DNA from: Hansfordia pulvinata
Taxonomy: Eukaryota > Ascomycota > Sordariomycetes > Xylariales
Reading direction: 5' to 3'
NCBI GenBank assembly: GCA_006538405.1
Contig: BJKQ01000010.1
Location: 1-64,000, forward strand
DNA length: 64,000 bases
A program made the translations under genes and the position numbers. The stretch's first letter is position 1. Each line of letters starts with the position of its first letter. The notes under the pieces are model-generated. The model saw only the letters and a program-made list of their open reading frames with translations, was not told the origin of the DNA and did not search any database. This document shows positions 32,217-42,198 of the stretch, piece by piece.

Positions 32217-33993
32217 TCAGAAAGTGAAGCCCCTTGCAATGCCGTCCTCGCCACGCACCTTTGCGCCGACAAAATCAGGCGGGCTTCGGCCATTTCTGTA
32301 CTGCCACAATCGACTTAGGTCTCGCACTCGTACTTTACCGTCGCTGATCTCGTCTTCTCTTTCTTCATGGAAACTCCCTTGAACGGCCACACCGCTTTCC
32401 AGTCCGCTGTCCTGTCTCAACCGTGCCCAGCTGTTATCCACGCCCTCGCGCAGCTGCTCCTGTTCTGTACCGCTTCCCAGCGCCTCAACAACGCTGTCCA
32501 TGAAGCTGTTGCTGTCGGCGCACCTCGTGAGTACCCCGTTGGCATCTCGCTCCAGCGGGAACATGCCGTCCAGATAGTGCTGGCTAAACTGGTGGCCACC
32601 TCGCGAAGACGTCCGACTGAAGACACGTCCGATGAAACGTGGCATGGACGCCGTCGCCCGGTCATTGGTGACGAAGTGCAGCACCCCCCAGAGAGCTACA
32701 AAGTCAGTCGTGTGCGCATAATGCTCCACGTGCCCTATCGCCCGGTCCGCCGTGGCCGGTGCTGAGTAGTGAGTTGATCGTCTGGTTCTCTCACCAGCCG
32801 CCCCCCTTGGCTTATGTTCCGTGTGCGAGGGGCCATTGCCATTTAGCAGGGACGGCGCCCGCGAGGTGGCTGGGGTCCGAAATTCCGTGGGAGACTCCGA
32901 TATGGGAATCTCTGAAGTTTCCGTGACCCTATCTGAAGCCAGAGCCCCGCTGTTGGGCTCATGGGCCTGGACTTCCTGTGCTAGATTGTGCCGATGTGGG
33001 TTATTGAAGTGATTGGCTGCATTTCCAAAGGTGTAGACTTCGAGCTTAGCCAACAGATCCTGCGGTAGCTCTTGTAGAAGCCAGTCGAGCACTAGGCCCC
33101 CCTCGATGCCGCCTTGCGAGTGCATGATGAACACAATCTTCTTCTTGGACGGGTCATATAGCTTTTCTTTGACAATCTTGTACGCTTCACGAATGTCGCG
33201 CGTCGCGAGGCCAAAGTTACGCTGGACCAAACATTCGATCACGTCAAACAGTATGCCCGAAGTTTGATTGTGGATGCCGGTAACCGGACGGCCAAAGGTG
33301 AGAGCCAGACGATTGATGTTACTCATCAGCCATGTCTCGCTGCATCAGATCAGTACTCTGCTCGCAGCAAACACCAAGAGGTGCAACGGTTCCGACTTAC
33401 CCGCAAGCGACCCCATTGATAAATATCCACTCCTCGTGAGCATGTTCCGTTGAAGTAGCCGCGTATTCCGGGTCGGAATGAAAGGTGATGGTGCTTCCAT
33501 TCAGGGTTCGACACAGAAGCCAGTTGAAGGTCAGGAACGCAGCCAACCCAAGCACAAAGAGCCAGACGGGAAGTAGAAACGCCAGAGGTAGTGTGATGAT
33601 GAAAGCCAGCTGGCAGACGAGGAGAATGGCATGGACTGTCAAACACCACACATTTTGGCGGGTAAATTCGAGCTCGTTGAAGTGGCCTCCATCGCAGGGA
33701 CGGAGGGGCCAGACAACCCACGGCAAGGCCCAGATGAAGACGAAGAAGTAGTAGGTGTCCCACATGAGCAGCTTCAGGGGCATATCCGTGTAGCTGTAGT
33801 TGATGACGGACCTGCCGCCCACCTGAGACCCGAGAAACTTTGTGCTGTCCGTAGGCGCATCTTTGCGCTTCTCTGGCGTGTCGTCGGTCTTTTGTTGTAG
33901 ATCGCTGGACCTCTTTTGAGTGCTGTCGGGCTTACTATAGGCGTTGCCTGACTTGTCACGGGTGCTCATGCGTTCCGGGAGCTGGCGAGCCAT
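32217..33993 (-). CDS. Membrane-anchored alpha/beta-hydrolase-like protein
   Basis: Two exons (33993-33401, 33339-32217) with a 61-nt intron (GTAAGT...TGCAG) encode 571 residues. The start is MARQLPERMSTRDKSG at 33993, in good context (CCATC before ATG); an open frame extends further upstream. After a charged N-terminus come about three hydrophobic segments (YYFFVFIWALPWVVW; LTVHAILLVCQLAFIITLPLA; VWLFVLGLAAFLTFNWLL). The soluble part starts EEWIFINGVACGETW across the splice and contains a serine-hydrolase-like elbow, IMHSQGG (G-x-S-x-G variant with His-Ser-Gln-Gly-Gly). HVEHYAHTTDFVALWG near the C-terminus could supply the His. I recall such proteins as widespread but uncharacterised in Ascomycota. 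A lipase-like activity at a membrane is inference. Confidence 0.83.
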
Positions 33994-35209
33994 GATGGCG
34001 ACGGTGGATGGCTTTCGAGCAAGGGGTGGTGGGTTTGTGCAAAGGACGAAAGGAGCTTGACTGGAGCTTCCCAGCTCTCTTGATCCGAGGCCCGGGGTTC
34101 TTTTTGGGTGCTGCGCGTCCGGGTGTGATGGCTCGACGAGCTGATGAGCGGGCTCACAGCATACGAGCAGCCTACCGGCAACCCTGGAAGCAAAGTGAAC
34201 CGCGAGACGAGCGGGTATCGGCACGTTTCATACTCTTCAGGCAGAAGGCCAGTAAGGCTGAGGTGGTGCCGAGCATTGTTGATTGACAACCTAGGTCGGC
34301 TTGGGTTAGACTGGGACGGGCGACGACGGCGCCAGCTCTCGGGCGGAGGCGGGGCGGCACGGGCAGGCCTGTCATCTGGACCATGGTCGTGGGTAGTGGA
34401 GCGACGATCCGCAGGCGGAAATGACCATTTCGTTGGCCAGTGGTGGTGGTTCCATGGCCGCCCAGCGCAGCTAGTGCATTATCTGTAGTTGCCAAGCGCG
34501 TCATGGGTCACGCACGGCGTGCAACACCCAACGGCTCTTGAGATCGTCGAGCGGCGGTGCTGTTGTCTCACATCATGGCGGGTGGTGCGTCGCTGGGGCT
34601 GGATATCGAGATGGAGTTGGATATCAAGATGGTCTGGTAGACGACAAGGCGATCTGTATCTCGGTGTACGTAAGCCTGCTGTTTTCGGGTGAGATGAGAT
34701 TGAGTGGACTTGAAGAGCCAGCCTGGGGACTGATCGGAAGGGCAGCTTACGGAGTAAGAGGTAGGACCTACATATCTCAAGCATCAGGGACATCCACCTG
34801 ATGAAGAGCAGCCCCAGTTCGCGCAATTTGAACCCTTCAGGATACATTAGTAGCACCTGCCGCGTCCTTCATGTACTCGTACTCGTACAGTCGGAGCCAC
34901 GCATGGGGATGGTCCTAGCCCTACATGTAGGTCGAGTACGAGTCCGGTACATGTACTCGTACCTTCCATTGTTCATCACGCAGCCTCCCGATCTACATGT
35001 ACATGTACCCGACCCTGCGTGCAGGTACCAGGGCTTTCCCAGACTGCGACGCAAGACGCATCCTTCAACACCTCCAGTTTATCCTGATCACGAAGCAACC
35101 CACGCGCCTCTATCATCCCCGGACGGCGTATCTAGATCACAGTCACCATTCACACCCACAACCTACACTTTCTTCCCCTTTCAACGACCTGTCGCGTGTG
35201 TGAGCCGTC
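33994..35209. promoter_or_regulatory. Divergent intergenic region
   Basis: About 1.2 kb between the starts of the hydrolase-like gene (minus) and the DJ-1 gene (plus). No gene recognised. A dense group of TACTCGTACTCGTA, GTACGAGTAC and TACATGTACATGTAC words lies at 34870-35010, less than 350 bp upstream of the DJ-1 start. Confidence 0.5.
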
Positions 35210-36226
35210 ATGGAGGACCCTCCCCCGATCACGCCGGGCACCTCCGTCGCCAAGCCCAGCGTCATCTTCGTCATGGCCGACTACGGCCATGATCCTACCG
35301 AAACCGCCGTCCCCTACACAAACTTCAAGCAAGCCGAATATCGCGTCCACTTCCTCACCGAGAATGGTAATCCCCCGCAGTGTGACAAAAAGATGCTGAA
35401 AGGCGTCACACAGAAGCTGCTTGTACGATCCACCCGCTTACCCATGTCTTTGTCTTTCGAGAACAACCGAGTTGATCAGGCATCGGTCGAATAGGGCGCC
35501 AAGAAGGACGTCGTCGCCATGTATAAGCGCATGTCGCAGAGTCCCGAGTGGTGCAATCCATTGTCATGGTCGGCCCCCGACTTCTCTCTCGCTTCCTACG
35601 ACCTCGTGATTCTGCCTGGTGGTCACGAGAAGAGAGTGCGCCAGGTCATCGACTCGTCTGCTGTCCACCGCCTCTTGCTGGACTACTTCCCATTGACCAA
35701 GAAGCCGGGAAAGAAGGCCATTGGGGCTGTTTGTCACGGCGTCATGGTGTTGGCACAAGCTAAGGACAGCAACGGCTATAGCGTCATCCGCGAGTGTCTA
35801 ACCACCACGCTTCCCACCCGCTTCGAGCAGCTCGCCTTTTGGGGGACTCGCTCTGTCCTTGGCGACTACTACAAGACTTACGGTGCCAGCGCCGAGAACA
35901 CGGAAGAATCGGTAGGCATTGTACCGCCTTCTGCTCTTGCAATTTGGCTGACACGCACACAAGGTCAGAAAGGTCCTGGGCCATCCGGCTCAGTTCAAAT
36001 CCAGTTTGAATCCAGGCCCGTACGTCAATACAGGCTCTTCCAACTTAAAACTCCTTTGTCCCAGTGCCGGGCATGGGTGCTGTTGTGCCCGATTTCTGAC
36101 TTTGAAGACAGATTCACATGCGAGGACGAAAAATACAACTACATCAGCGCGCGGTACCCGGGCGATGCCCAGCTCTTTTCCGAGGAGCTCATCAAGCTTA
36201 TGGAGAGCTTTCACAGAATTCAATAA
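35210..36226 (+). CDS. DJ-1/PfpI family protein (class I glutamine amidotransferase-like)
   Basis: Four exons (35210-35422, 35495-35911, 35964-36019, 36112-36226) with introns of 72, 52 and 92 nt encode 266 residues. The frame closes only with this splicing: joins read TQKLL/GAKKD, EES/VRKVLGH and NPGP/FTCEDEKYN. The fold signature is clear. VIFVMADYGHDPTETAVPY carries the acidic residue region, DLVILPGGHEKRVRQ follows, and the nucleophile elbow IGAVCHGVMVLA contains Cys151 and His152. ISARYPGDAQLFSEELIKLM forms the final strand and helix. Relatives include stress-protective proteins with glyoxalase/deglycase or chaperone claims. The exact reaction is not predictable. It sits 750 bp upstream of an isoaspartyl methyltransferase gene on the same strand. 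Confidence 0.87.
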
Positions 36227-36977
36227 CCAAAGTGAAAAGGTTCACTACCGCCAGTAAGCCAATTCATTGCCTCTGTCAAAATCAGGCTTTTTTTCTGGCA
36301 GGATAAGATGTAACACTTCAAGAACTACGTGATAGACCAAGCTCACAGTACAACTGCCTGGTTCAGGCCTTGAGAGTTAGCTCGGCCTATAGAATATGTA
36401 CCGGGCATACGGCAGATGGGCCACGTTGGGCAAGGGCCATGTCCGAAGATGGTATGCCTGGGCTGGTTCCGCTCATGTACTCGTATATCAGATGCTGCGG
36501 CTCGTCAGGAAAGGGAACGGGCCTTGGAGGGCCTGGAGACGTGTCAATGTATGAATCGCACATCGGTGAGAATGAGTAGATAAGTATAAACAAATGAGAT
36601 CAATTGATGGTCAGCCTACTGAGGTATCGTTCCTCTTGTAGCTGGTGTGGATCCGAGGAATAGATGTCGCTTGGGGGTCTCGCCCTTGAAGAGGGCGGGG
36701 TGCCCCGGGGCCGCCACCAAATTGTGTAGGGCGTCGGGGACTAGCTTGGGGGCCACTGGTGCTGCCCACGGGGCCTCGAGATGGCGGCATTTGCTCCCGT
36801 CGCTAGTGGGAACCAATGGGTTTCGTATCGTTCACCACCTCCCTCGCCCTGGCCTGTTTTATCCTTTCCTGCATGATACGTTCTTGACAACAAACCAGAT
36901 TCTAACCATCTCCATTACTCGTCCAATCCCAGCAATCGTAAACGGCCACCCGCTCAGTCAAAGGACCTCATCACAGC
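36227..36977. other. Intergenic, nothing recognised
   Basis: Between DJ-1 and PCMT genes, presumably 3' UTR and promoter. It contains one CATGTACTCGTATA motif (36475). No further gene supported. Confidence 0.55.
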
Positions 36978-37796
36978 ATGGCTTGGCGCAGCTCGGGCAC
37001 CTCCAACGCCTCGCTAGTCGAGAACCTGTGCCGCAACCGCATGATCAAAAGCCCCGTCGTCAAAGATGCCTTTTTACGCGTCGACCGCGCCCACTATGCC
37101 CCCAGGATGGCCTACGATGACTGTCCCCAGTCCATCGGCCACAGCGCCACCATCAGCGCCCCCCACATGCATGCCAACGCCATTGAGTCCCTGCTCTCCT
37201 ACATCGTCCCAGTCTCCCAGTCCCCGCGCAACTCCGCAGACGCGCTCCCCGCAGTGCGTGGCCGTGCCGGACGCCCCCGCCGAGTCCTCGACATCGGTAG
37301 TGGCAGCGGCTACCTGACCCACGTCATGGCCGAGCTAGTCGGCGATACTGGCGTCGTTGTCGGTGTGGAACACATCCAGGAGCTCCGCGACCTCGGCGAA
37401 GCCAACATGCGCAAGTCGGCCGCCGGCCGTGCCCTCGTCGAAGCCGGCCGCGTTCGCTTTCGCCTCGGCGACGGCCGCAAAGGTTGGTCCGAGCCCCAGC
37501 CCACAGAGGGCCAGCCCGCTGTTGGCGGCCCTGTCGACGGCAGCCCGGACGTCAGCCAAGTCGAGGAGGGCGGCTGGGATGCCATTCACGTCGGTGCAGC
37601 AGCCACTGAGCTACATGACGAGCTTGTCCAGCAGCTCAGAAGCCCTGGCCGCATGTTCATCCCGGTTCAGGATCCCCACACCGGCAGCCAGTACATATGG
37701 TCCGTTGACAAGGACGAGGCTGGCGAGATTGACATGAAGAGGCTCTACGGTGTCAGATACGTCCCCCTGACGGATGCACCCGGCAGAGGCAGGTAG
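36978..37796 (+). CDS. Protein-L-isoaspartate O-methyltransferase
   Basis: A single exon encodes 272 residues. PCMT features in order are LVENLCRNRMIKSPVVKDAF, VDRAHYAPRMAYDDCPQSIG with the family's substrate-binding region, and GHSATISAPHMHANAIESLL. The SAM-binding motif I VLDIGSGSGYLTHVMAELVG follows (residues 103-122), then VGVEHIQELRDLGEANM. WDAIHVGAAATELHDELVQQL and the closing strand RMFIPVQDPHTGSQYIWSVD complete the fold. The enzyme methylates L-isoaspartyl sites formed by ageing of Asn/Asp so that they return to aspartate. An insert after VPVSQ (residues ~80-101) and another Pro/Gly-rich loop before WDAIHVG make it longer than the ~230-residue bacterial and animal enzymes. No targeting signal seen, so cytosol/nucleus is likely. 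Confidence 0.94.
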   Translation: MAWRSSGTSNASLVENLCRNRMIKSPVVKDAFLRVDRAHYAPRMAYDDCPQSIGHSATISAPHMHANAIESLLSYIVPVSQSPRNSADALPAVRGRAGRPRRVLDIGSGSGYLTHVMAELVGDTGVVVGVEHIQELRDLGEANMRKSAAGRALVEAGRVRFRLGDGRKGWSEPQPTEGQPAVGGPVDGSPDVSQVEEGGWDAIHVGAAATELHDELVQQLRSPGRMFIPVQDPHTGSQYIWSVDKDEAGEIDMKRLYGVRYVPLTDAPGRGR

Positions 37797-38637
37797 CCGG
37801 TCTCGTTGCCCGGGCTCGCTGAGTACGCGGTCAGATGAGCACTCTCAGCAGATGCGAATCGCTGTTTCCAAGTCGTTGTTCATCGCATGCCTTGTTGCCA
37901 TGTGCGCAAAAAGATATGTTGGCTGAGAATGGTGTGTGGGCAGTCATTGCGTACAGGAAATTGGCAAATATTCTGCACGGCTTCACGCAAGGCCGAAAGG
38001 CTGCCGAAAAAGCAAAAGAAAAAAGAGGGAGAAAAACCTGCACTATATCTAGAAGAGACTGCTGTACTCAATGCGGGGAATGGCTTCCACCTACCTACAT
38101 TGGCAAGCCAGAGGCAGCCCACTACATGGTGGCCTGCGGCCAGCGTGCTTGCAACCCGCAGACAAAACAGCTCCTGTTCCTCGCCTACCTACATGTACGC
38201 AAGGGTCACAAGGATCAAACCAGACACTGGCACATGTACTTGCCCTCATCTCGAGCACCGTCTTCCAGCGCCCGTGCCTTCCTCGAACATGGGAAATTAC
38301 ATTCATGGATCTGACAGCACGGGGGAAGGCGGGAGCCTTAGGTTCAGGAGCGATAGAGCAGGCGTGAGCAAGACGCAGAAGTCTCAGTGTGTACATGCAG
38401 TACCCAAACATCGTGAGTATGTAGACGCTTCGATCTGGGCTCCCTTGACTGACGGTCCTCTCGCCCAGCTTTTTAGATTGGCAAAGCGAACCGGTATAGA
38501 AGATCGACCATCGCCCCATCTCGAGCATGGATACACGTATGCAAGACTCCAGTCTCTGAGCCGCTACCGGGAGCGACCACTGCGAATACCGACAACATGC
38601 CCTACTGCCCACAAGCCAGCGCACATAACTGTCGACT
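37797..38637. other. Intergenic, nothing recognised
   Basis: Frames here overlap on several strands and change composition abruptly; none has domain-like sequence. It includes CCTACCTACATTGG and CCTACCTACATGTA words near 38090-38200. Confidence 0.5.
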
Positions 38638-39530
38638 ATGGAAGCTGGCGGTCTATCTTCATCGTCAAACATCTTGATACAGCCAGAGCCACCGCCGTTT
38701 TCGTCGTTTCTTTGCGACGCGGACCCTCCGGAGATCGAGGCCCGACTACACCAACTGGACTATCAGTGGCAGAGGGACATCACTCGCATCACCTGGGTTC
38801 ATCTCGAGCAGTACAGCCGCAAACTCGACCATTTCAAGCAGCGCGGACTCATCTACCGATTCGGACACTGGCGTCAGAATCTGCTCACCTGGCGCGGGCA
38901 GCGCATTATGTTGAAGCAGGACTTGAATCTCCATCGCATGCGCTTCCTGGATCGTGTGCGTGAGATTGTGGGATGGGCCCGAATCCGCATCGACGCTGCG
39001 GTCAAGCGCTTCTACGAAGACATATGGTGAGTCTCCGATGCCCAGGTCGCCAGGTTGCAGAGCATGTGAGCCCCGACGCAGACAAGAGCGGTCTGCATCG
39101 TGTTCTGCCCCCCTTTTGTCTGCGATGATCGTCACCCTGATCCCGTTCACGCAAGCTATGACGACGGCATCGCTGACAAAAGCCCAATTCGCCGCCTCTT
39201 CTGCCTGGCCGTGGCAGTCAGAATCACTTCCTGTTCACCGTTCCCTACTTCGCGTCGGGTACTCTCAAATACTATCGAAAGGGTGTGCCTATGATGATGC
39301 CAACGCACCGGCTTTGGATGACACACTCGCATGCCTACACGACGGTAACCTTGCGGCTGAGCGGAAGCGAGGTTGAAGAGCATCTGTACCCGCGGCCGAT
39401 TCCGATCCTAGTGCACCCAATCCACGACGACCCGATATACTTTGACGATATGCACATGTTTCCCGAGACGATCATCCTGGTGCGCAAGACCTTCACGGGG
39501 CCCAACAACGCCAAGGTGGACGAGATCTGA
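38638..39530 (+). CDS. Hypothetical protein, apparent single-base frameshift
   Basis: Exon 1 (38638-39026) encodes a helical, Trp/Arg-rich segment (EIEARLHQLDYQWQRDI..., RGLIYRFGHWRQNLL). A donor GTGAGT at 39027 pairs with an acceptor at 39155, giving YEDI-C-YDDGIADKSPIRRLFCLAVAV. From about 39217 the protein-like frame shifts by one base to NHFLFTVPYFASGTLKYYRKG and runs to the stop at 39530 (IILVRKTFTGPNNAKVDEI). With one added base the total is 765 nt, a whole number of codons (254 residues). I do not recognise the family; there is no signal peptide or TM segment. It could be an uncharacterised fungal protein with a consensus error, or a recently broken gene. The intron end is less certain than the flanking frames. 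Confidence 0.5.
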
Positions 39531-40390
39531 GGGGAAAGACGAGTGGGAGTGCACCAGAGTTCGGCGTACCGGGGCTCTTCTGTGCACTTGACGACCGCTT
39601 CGGGGGTTCTGTGTCGTACACTTGACGATGCAACCGATCCAGCCAAACCGCGAGGGACGCGAAATGACTTGAGGCAGACAGGCCCGCGGGTGATCGGGCA
39701 TGCGTGGAACAATGAATGGGTGGGCTGAATTGTCAGATATTCTGCGCTACTCGAATATCCATCATTTACCTGCCGAGCCCAGTTCTCTACCTGCTGTCAT
39801 GCGTCCGACGATATCTCGATTCTCGTGCCAAGGTCACAGTGGGCTAGCGCCGACTCTGCTCAACCCCGCGACGTAGCCCACAGAGAGCTCAGGCGTAGGT
39901 GTAGTGGCCGAGATGTCAACAGTTGCTGCGGCAGGTCAGTTCGCGAAACACTTTGTGATAAAAGCCGTGCTCCATGTCGTGGGGTATACATGGGGTACCT
40001 GCCTACTTGAGCAACGGTCCCTGTGGTGTTCCGTGTAGTTGGTGGGTGGGCGTCTGTCGGCCCAAACGCTCCGGAAGAGTGGAGGGGCGCCTCGATGACG
40101 ACACGAGCCGCAACGTCAACATTCCCAACACATGCACTCAATCATCGATCACGCCGTGCTTCCCCTCCAAGCCGCCCCAGGCCGCAGCCAAGCCGCAAGG
40201 ATGCATCGCGTCTCTTCATTGCCGTTGGCCTTTCTACGAGTGCCTCCCTGGCAATCTCTTCTCTCTTCTCCTGCCTCCGTTCCTGCCACCCCTCGACCAC
40301 AATCCGGCGCCAGCAAATACTGTCTCAGTCCAGTGAATCGCAGCCTCATCCCTTGACTCGTCTACCAGTGACTCATTGTCATCCGCGACC
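39531..40390. other. Intergenic, promoter of PMI gene
   Basis: No gene recognised. The final ~200 bp before 40391 are C/T-rich, like other promoters and leaders in this window. Confidence 0.5.
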
Positions 40391-41686
40391 ATGTCAGCGC
40401 CAGATCTCGTCTTCCAGCTGGCTGGCTCTTGCAACAGCTACCCTTGGGGCAAGGTCGGCCGCCAGTCCTTGGCCGGCACCCTTTGCGCGCAAACGCCCAA
40501 CAATGGCTTCGACCTCAAGGATGACGAGCCCTACTCGGAGATGTGGTTCGGTGACTATCCCGACTTCCCAGCCTACAAGCTGGCCACGCAAGAGAAACTG
40601 AAGGACGTCCTGGACCAGTATCCCAAGCAACTGCTGGGGTCCAAGGTCATCGACCACATGGACTCTCAACTCCCCTACCTGCCCAAGGCAAGTTATCCGG
40701 CGTGTCCCATAACTGCCACAACGAAAAGGAAAACCAGTGCTGACCGACGCCAACCTCGACAGATCTTGTCAATCGCCAAAGCACTCCCGCTGCAGGTGCA
40801 CCCGAACAAGGACCTAGCCTCCAAGCTTCACGAGAAAGACCCCAGCAATTACACAGATCCCAACCACAAGCCCGAGATAGCCGTTGCCCTATCCAAGTTT
40901 GAGGTGTTTGCTGGCTTCAAGCCCCTGGCCGAGATCGAGCCTCTGTTCAAGCTCGAGCCTCTCAAGCGTTTTGTGCCGGCAGACCACCCGACCTGGACCG
41001 ATGAGACCCTGCGGGAGGTCACCCGCGCCATGCTAAAAGCCGATCTGCACATTGTCCAGGACGTCCAGCGCCAGCTGGCTCTCGTGTCCAAGGACCTTCT
41101 TGGTGGCGCCGCCTACATTCTCGATCTCCTGCCCCGGCTACAGGACCAGTACGGTGCACAGGATGCGGGAAACCTCGTCGCCCTCCTCTGCATGAACTTT
41201 CTCGTGTACCAGGCGGGTGACGCGGTTTGGATCCCTGCCGACGGGATCCATGCCTATCTCTCGGGCGATATTGTCGAGTGCATGGCCAGGAGCAACAACG
41301 TCCTCAACACGGGCTTTTGCCCTCCCGCCGACCGCGACAACGTCGACTTGTTTGCTAGCACCCTCACCTTCAAGGCCCACAGCAAGCAGGACGTGTCGCT
41401 TCCCAGTCAGAAGAGCTCCAAGAGCCGGGGCGGCAAGACGGTCGTGTATCGGCCCCCGATGAGCGAGTTCGACATGCTCAAAACAGATCTCGCCGCCGGG
41501 GACAGCGAAGAGCTCATCGCCAGTGAGGGCCCCGGGGTCATGATTGTGACCTCGGGCAGCGGCTCCATGCGAGCCAATTGCCAAGACTTTGAGCTCAAAA
41601 GCGGCTTCATCTTCTTCGTGGCGCCGGGCATCTCGGTCAAATGGGAAAGTTCTGCCGGCATGCAGATTCACATGGCGGTCGTATAG
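40391..41686 (+). CDS. Mannose-6-phosphate isomerase
   Basis: Exons 40391-40687 and 40763-41686 encode 406 residues of a type I phosphomannose isomerase, which interconverts fructose-6-P and mannose-6-P and feeds GDP-mannose for wall mannan and glycosylation. Motifs are LAGSCNSYPWGKVG at the N-terminus, EMWFGDYPDFPAY, the zinc-site segment ALPLQVHPNKDLAS (Gln110, His112) with Glu137 in HKPEIAVAL, and WIPADGIHAYLSGDIVECMARSNNVLNTGF carrying the last zinc-binding His. The 75-nt intron begins GCAAGT and ends CGACAG with a branch-like GCTGACC. It is a multiple of three with no stop, so the unspliced frame stays open, but its 25 extra residues interrupt LPYLPK/ILSIAKALPLQ. The start is the ATG at 40391. 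Confidence 0.94.
   Translation: MSAPDLVFQLAGSCNSYPWGKVGRQSLAGTLCAQTPNNGFDLKDDEPYSEMWFGDYPDFPAYKLATQEKLKDVLDQYPKQLLGSKVIDHMDSQLPYLPKASYPACPITATTKRKTSADRRQPRQILSIAKALPLQVHPNKDLASKLHEKDPSNYTDPNHKPEIAVALSKFEVFAGFKPLAEIEPLFKLEPLKRFVPADHPTWTDETLREVTRAMLKADLHIVQDVQRQLALVSKDLLGGAAYILDLLPRLQDQYGAQDAGNLVALLCMNFLVYQAGDAVWIPADGIHAYLSGDIVECMARSNNVLNTGFCPPADRDNVDLFASTLTFKAHSKQDVSLPSQKSSKSRGGKTVVYRPPMSEFDMLKTDLAAGDSEELIASEGPGVMIVTSGSGSMRANCQDFELKSGFIFFVAPGISVKWESSAGMQIHMAVV
40688..40762 (+). other. GC-AG intron in the PMI gene
   Basis: The donor reads AAG/GCAAGT and the acceptor CGACAG/ATC. Length 75 nt, in frame, no stop. A GTGCTGACC branch-like site lies about 26 nt before the acceptor. Confidence 0.82.
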
Positions 41687-42198
41687 CCGTGCAGTCTGGT
41701 GCAATCCCGGAACGAGTCTCCTAGACACATCCCGTCCCACCGGACCGGTGGCGGTTTACCTATTAGATCATGTACCATGTTATGAAAGCAAAGTCTCAAT
41801 GACGGCAGGGTGGTCCGCGCAAGCGGGCAGTGTAATTATTTGTGTTTCGAAACTCCCACTGCACATTGGTCACGCGAGTGAACACGGACCTTCATTCAAC
41901 TCTCGCCAACTTTGACTTGAGCCATGGGATTGACGCCAGCGATCCGGTGAAACGCTTCCCAGGTTCGCTGCGAAACGCCCCTCAGATTCGGTCAACGCCA
42001 ACCAAGTTCACAAGGCTTCACCCACAACGCTTCACCCGCAAGGCTTCACCGGCAAGGCTTGATCACCACAGTATGCCAAGGGCCAGCTGGCTCTCTCGTG
42101 CGCGTGCGCTTGGATATGGCACATTCATTTTTTCGAAATCTCATAATCTATTACAAACGGTATGAAAGGTTGCTTTTAGGCGAGAAAGAGGACGTGTT
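41687..42198. other. Convergent intergenic region with short repeats
   Basis: Between the PMI and GH79 3' ends. Four imperfect ~13-bp units resembling AAGGCTTCACC lie in tandem at about 42012-42064. Nothing else recognised. Confidence 0.6.

Noticed and set aside
36616..36816. Short minus-strand frame with an even, protein-like look
   Set aside because: Only 66 codons, no homologue recognised, no splice partners; could be chance.
37887..38963. 358-codon plus-strand frame
   Set aside because: It changes composition along its length, overlaps the better-supported 38638 gene in another frame and has no recognisable motif.
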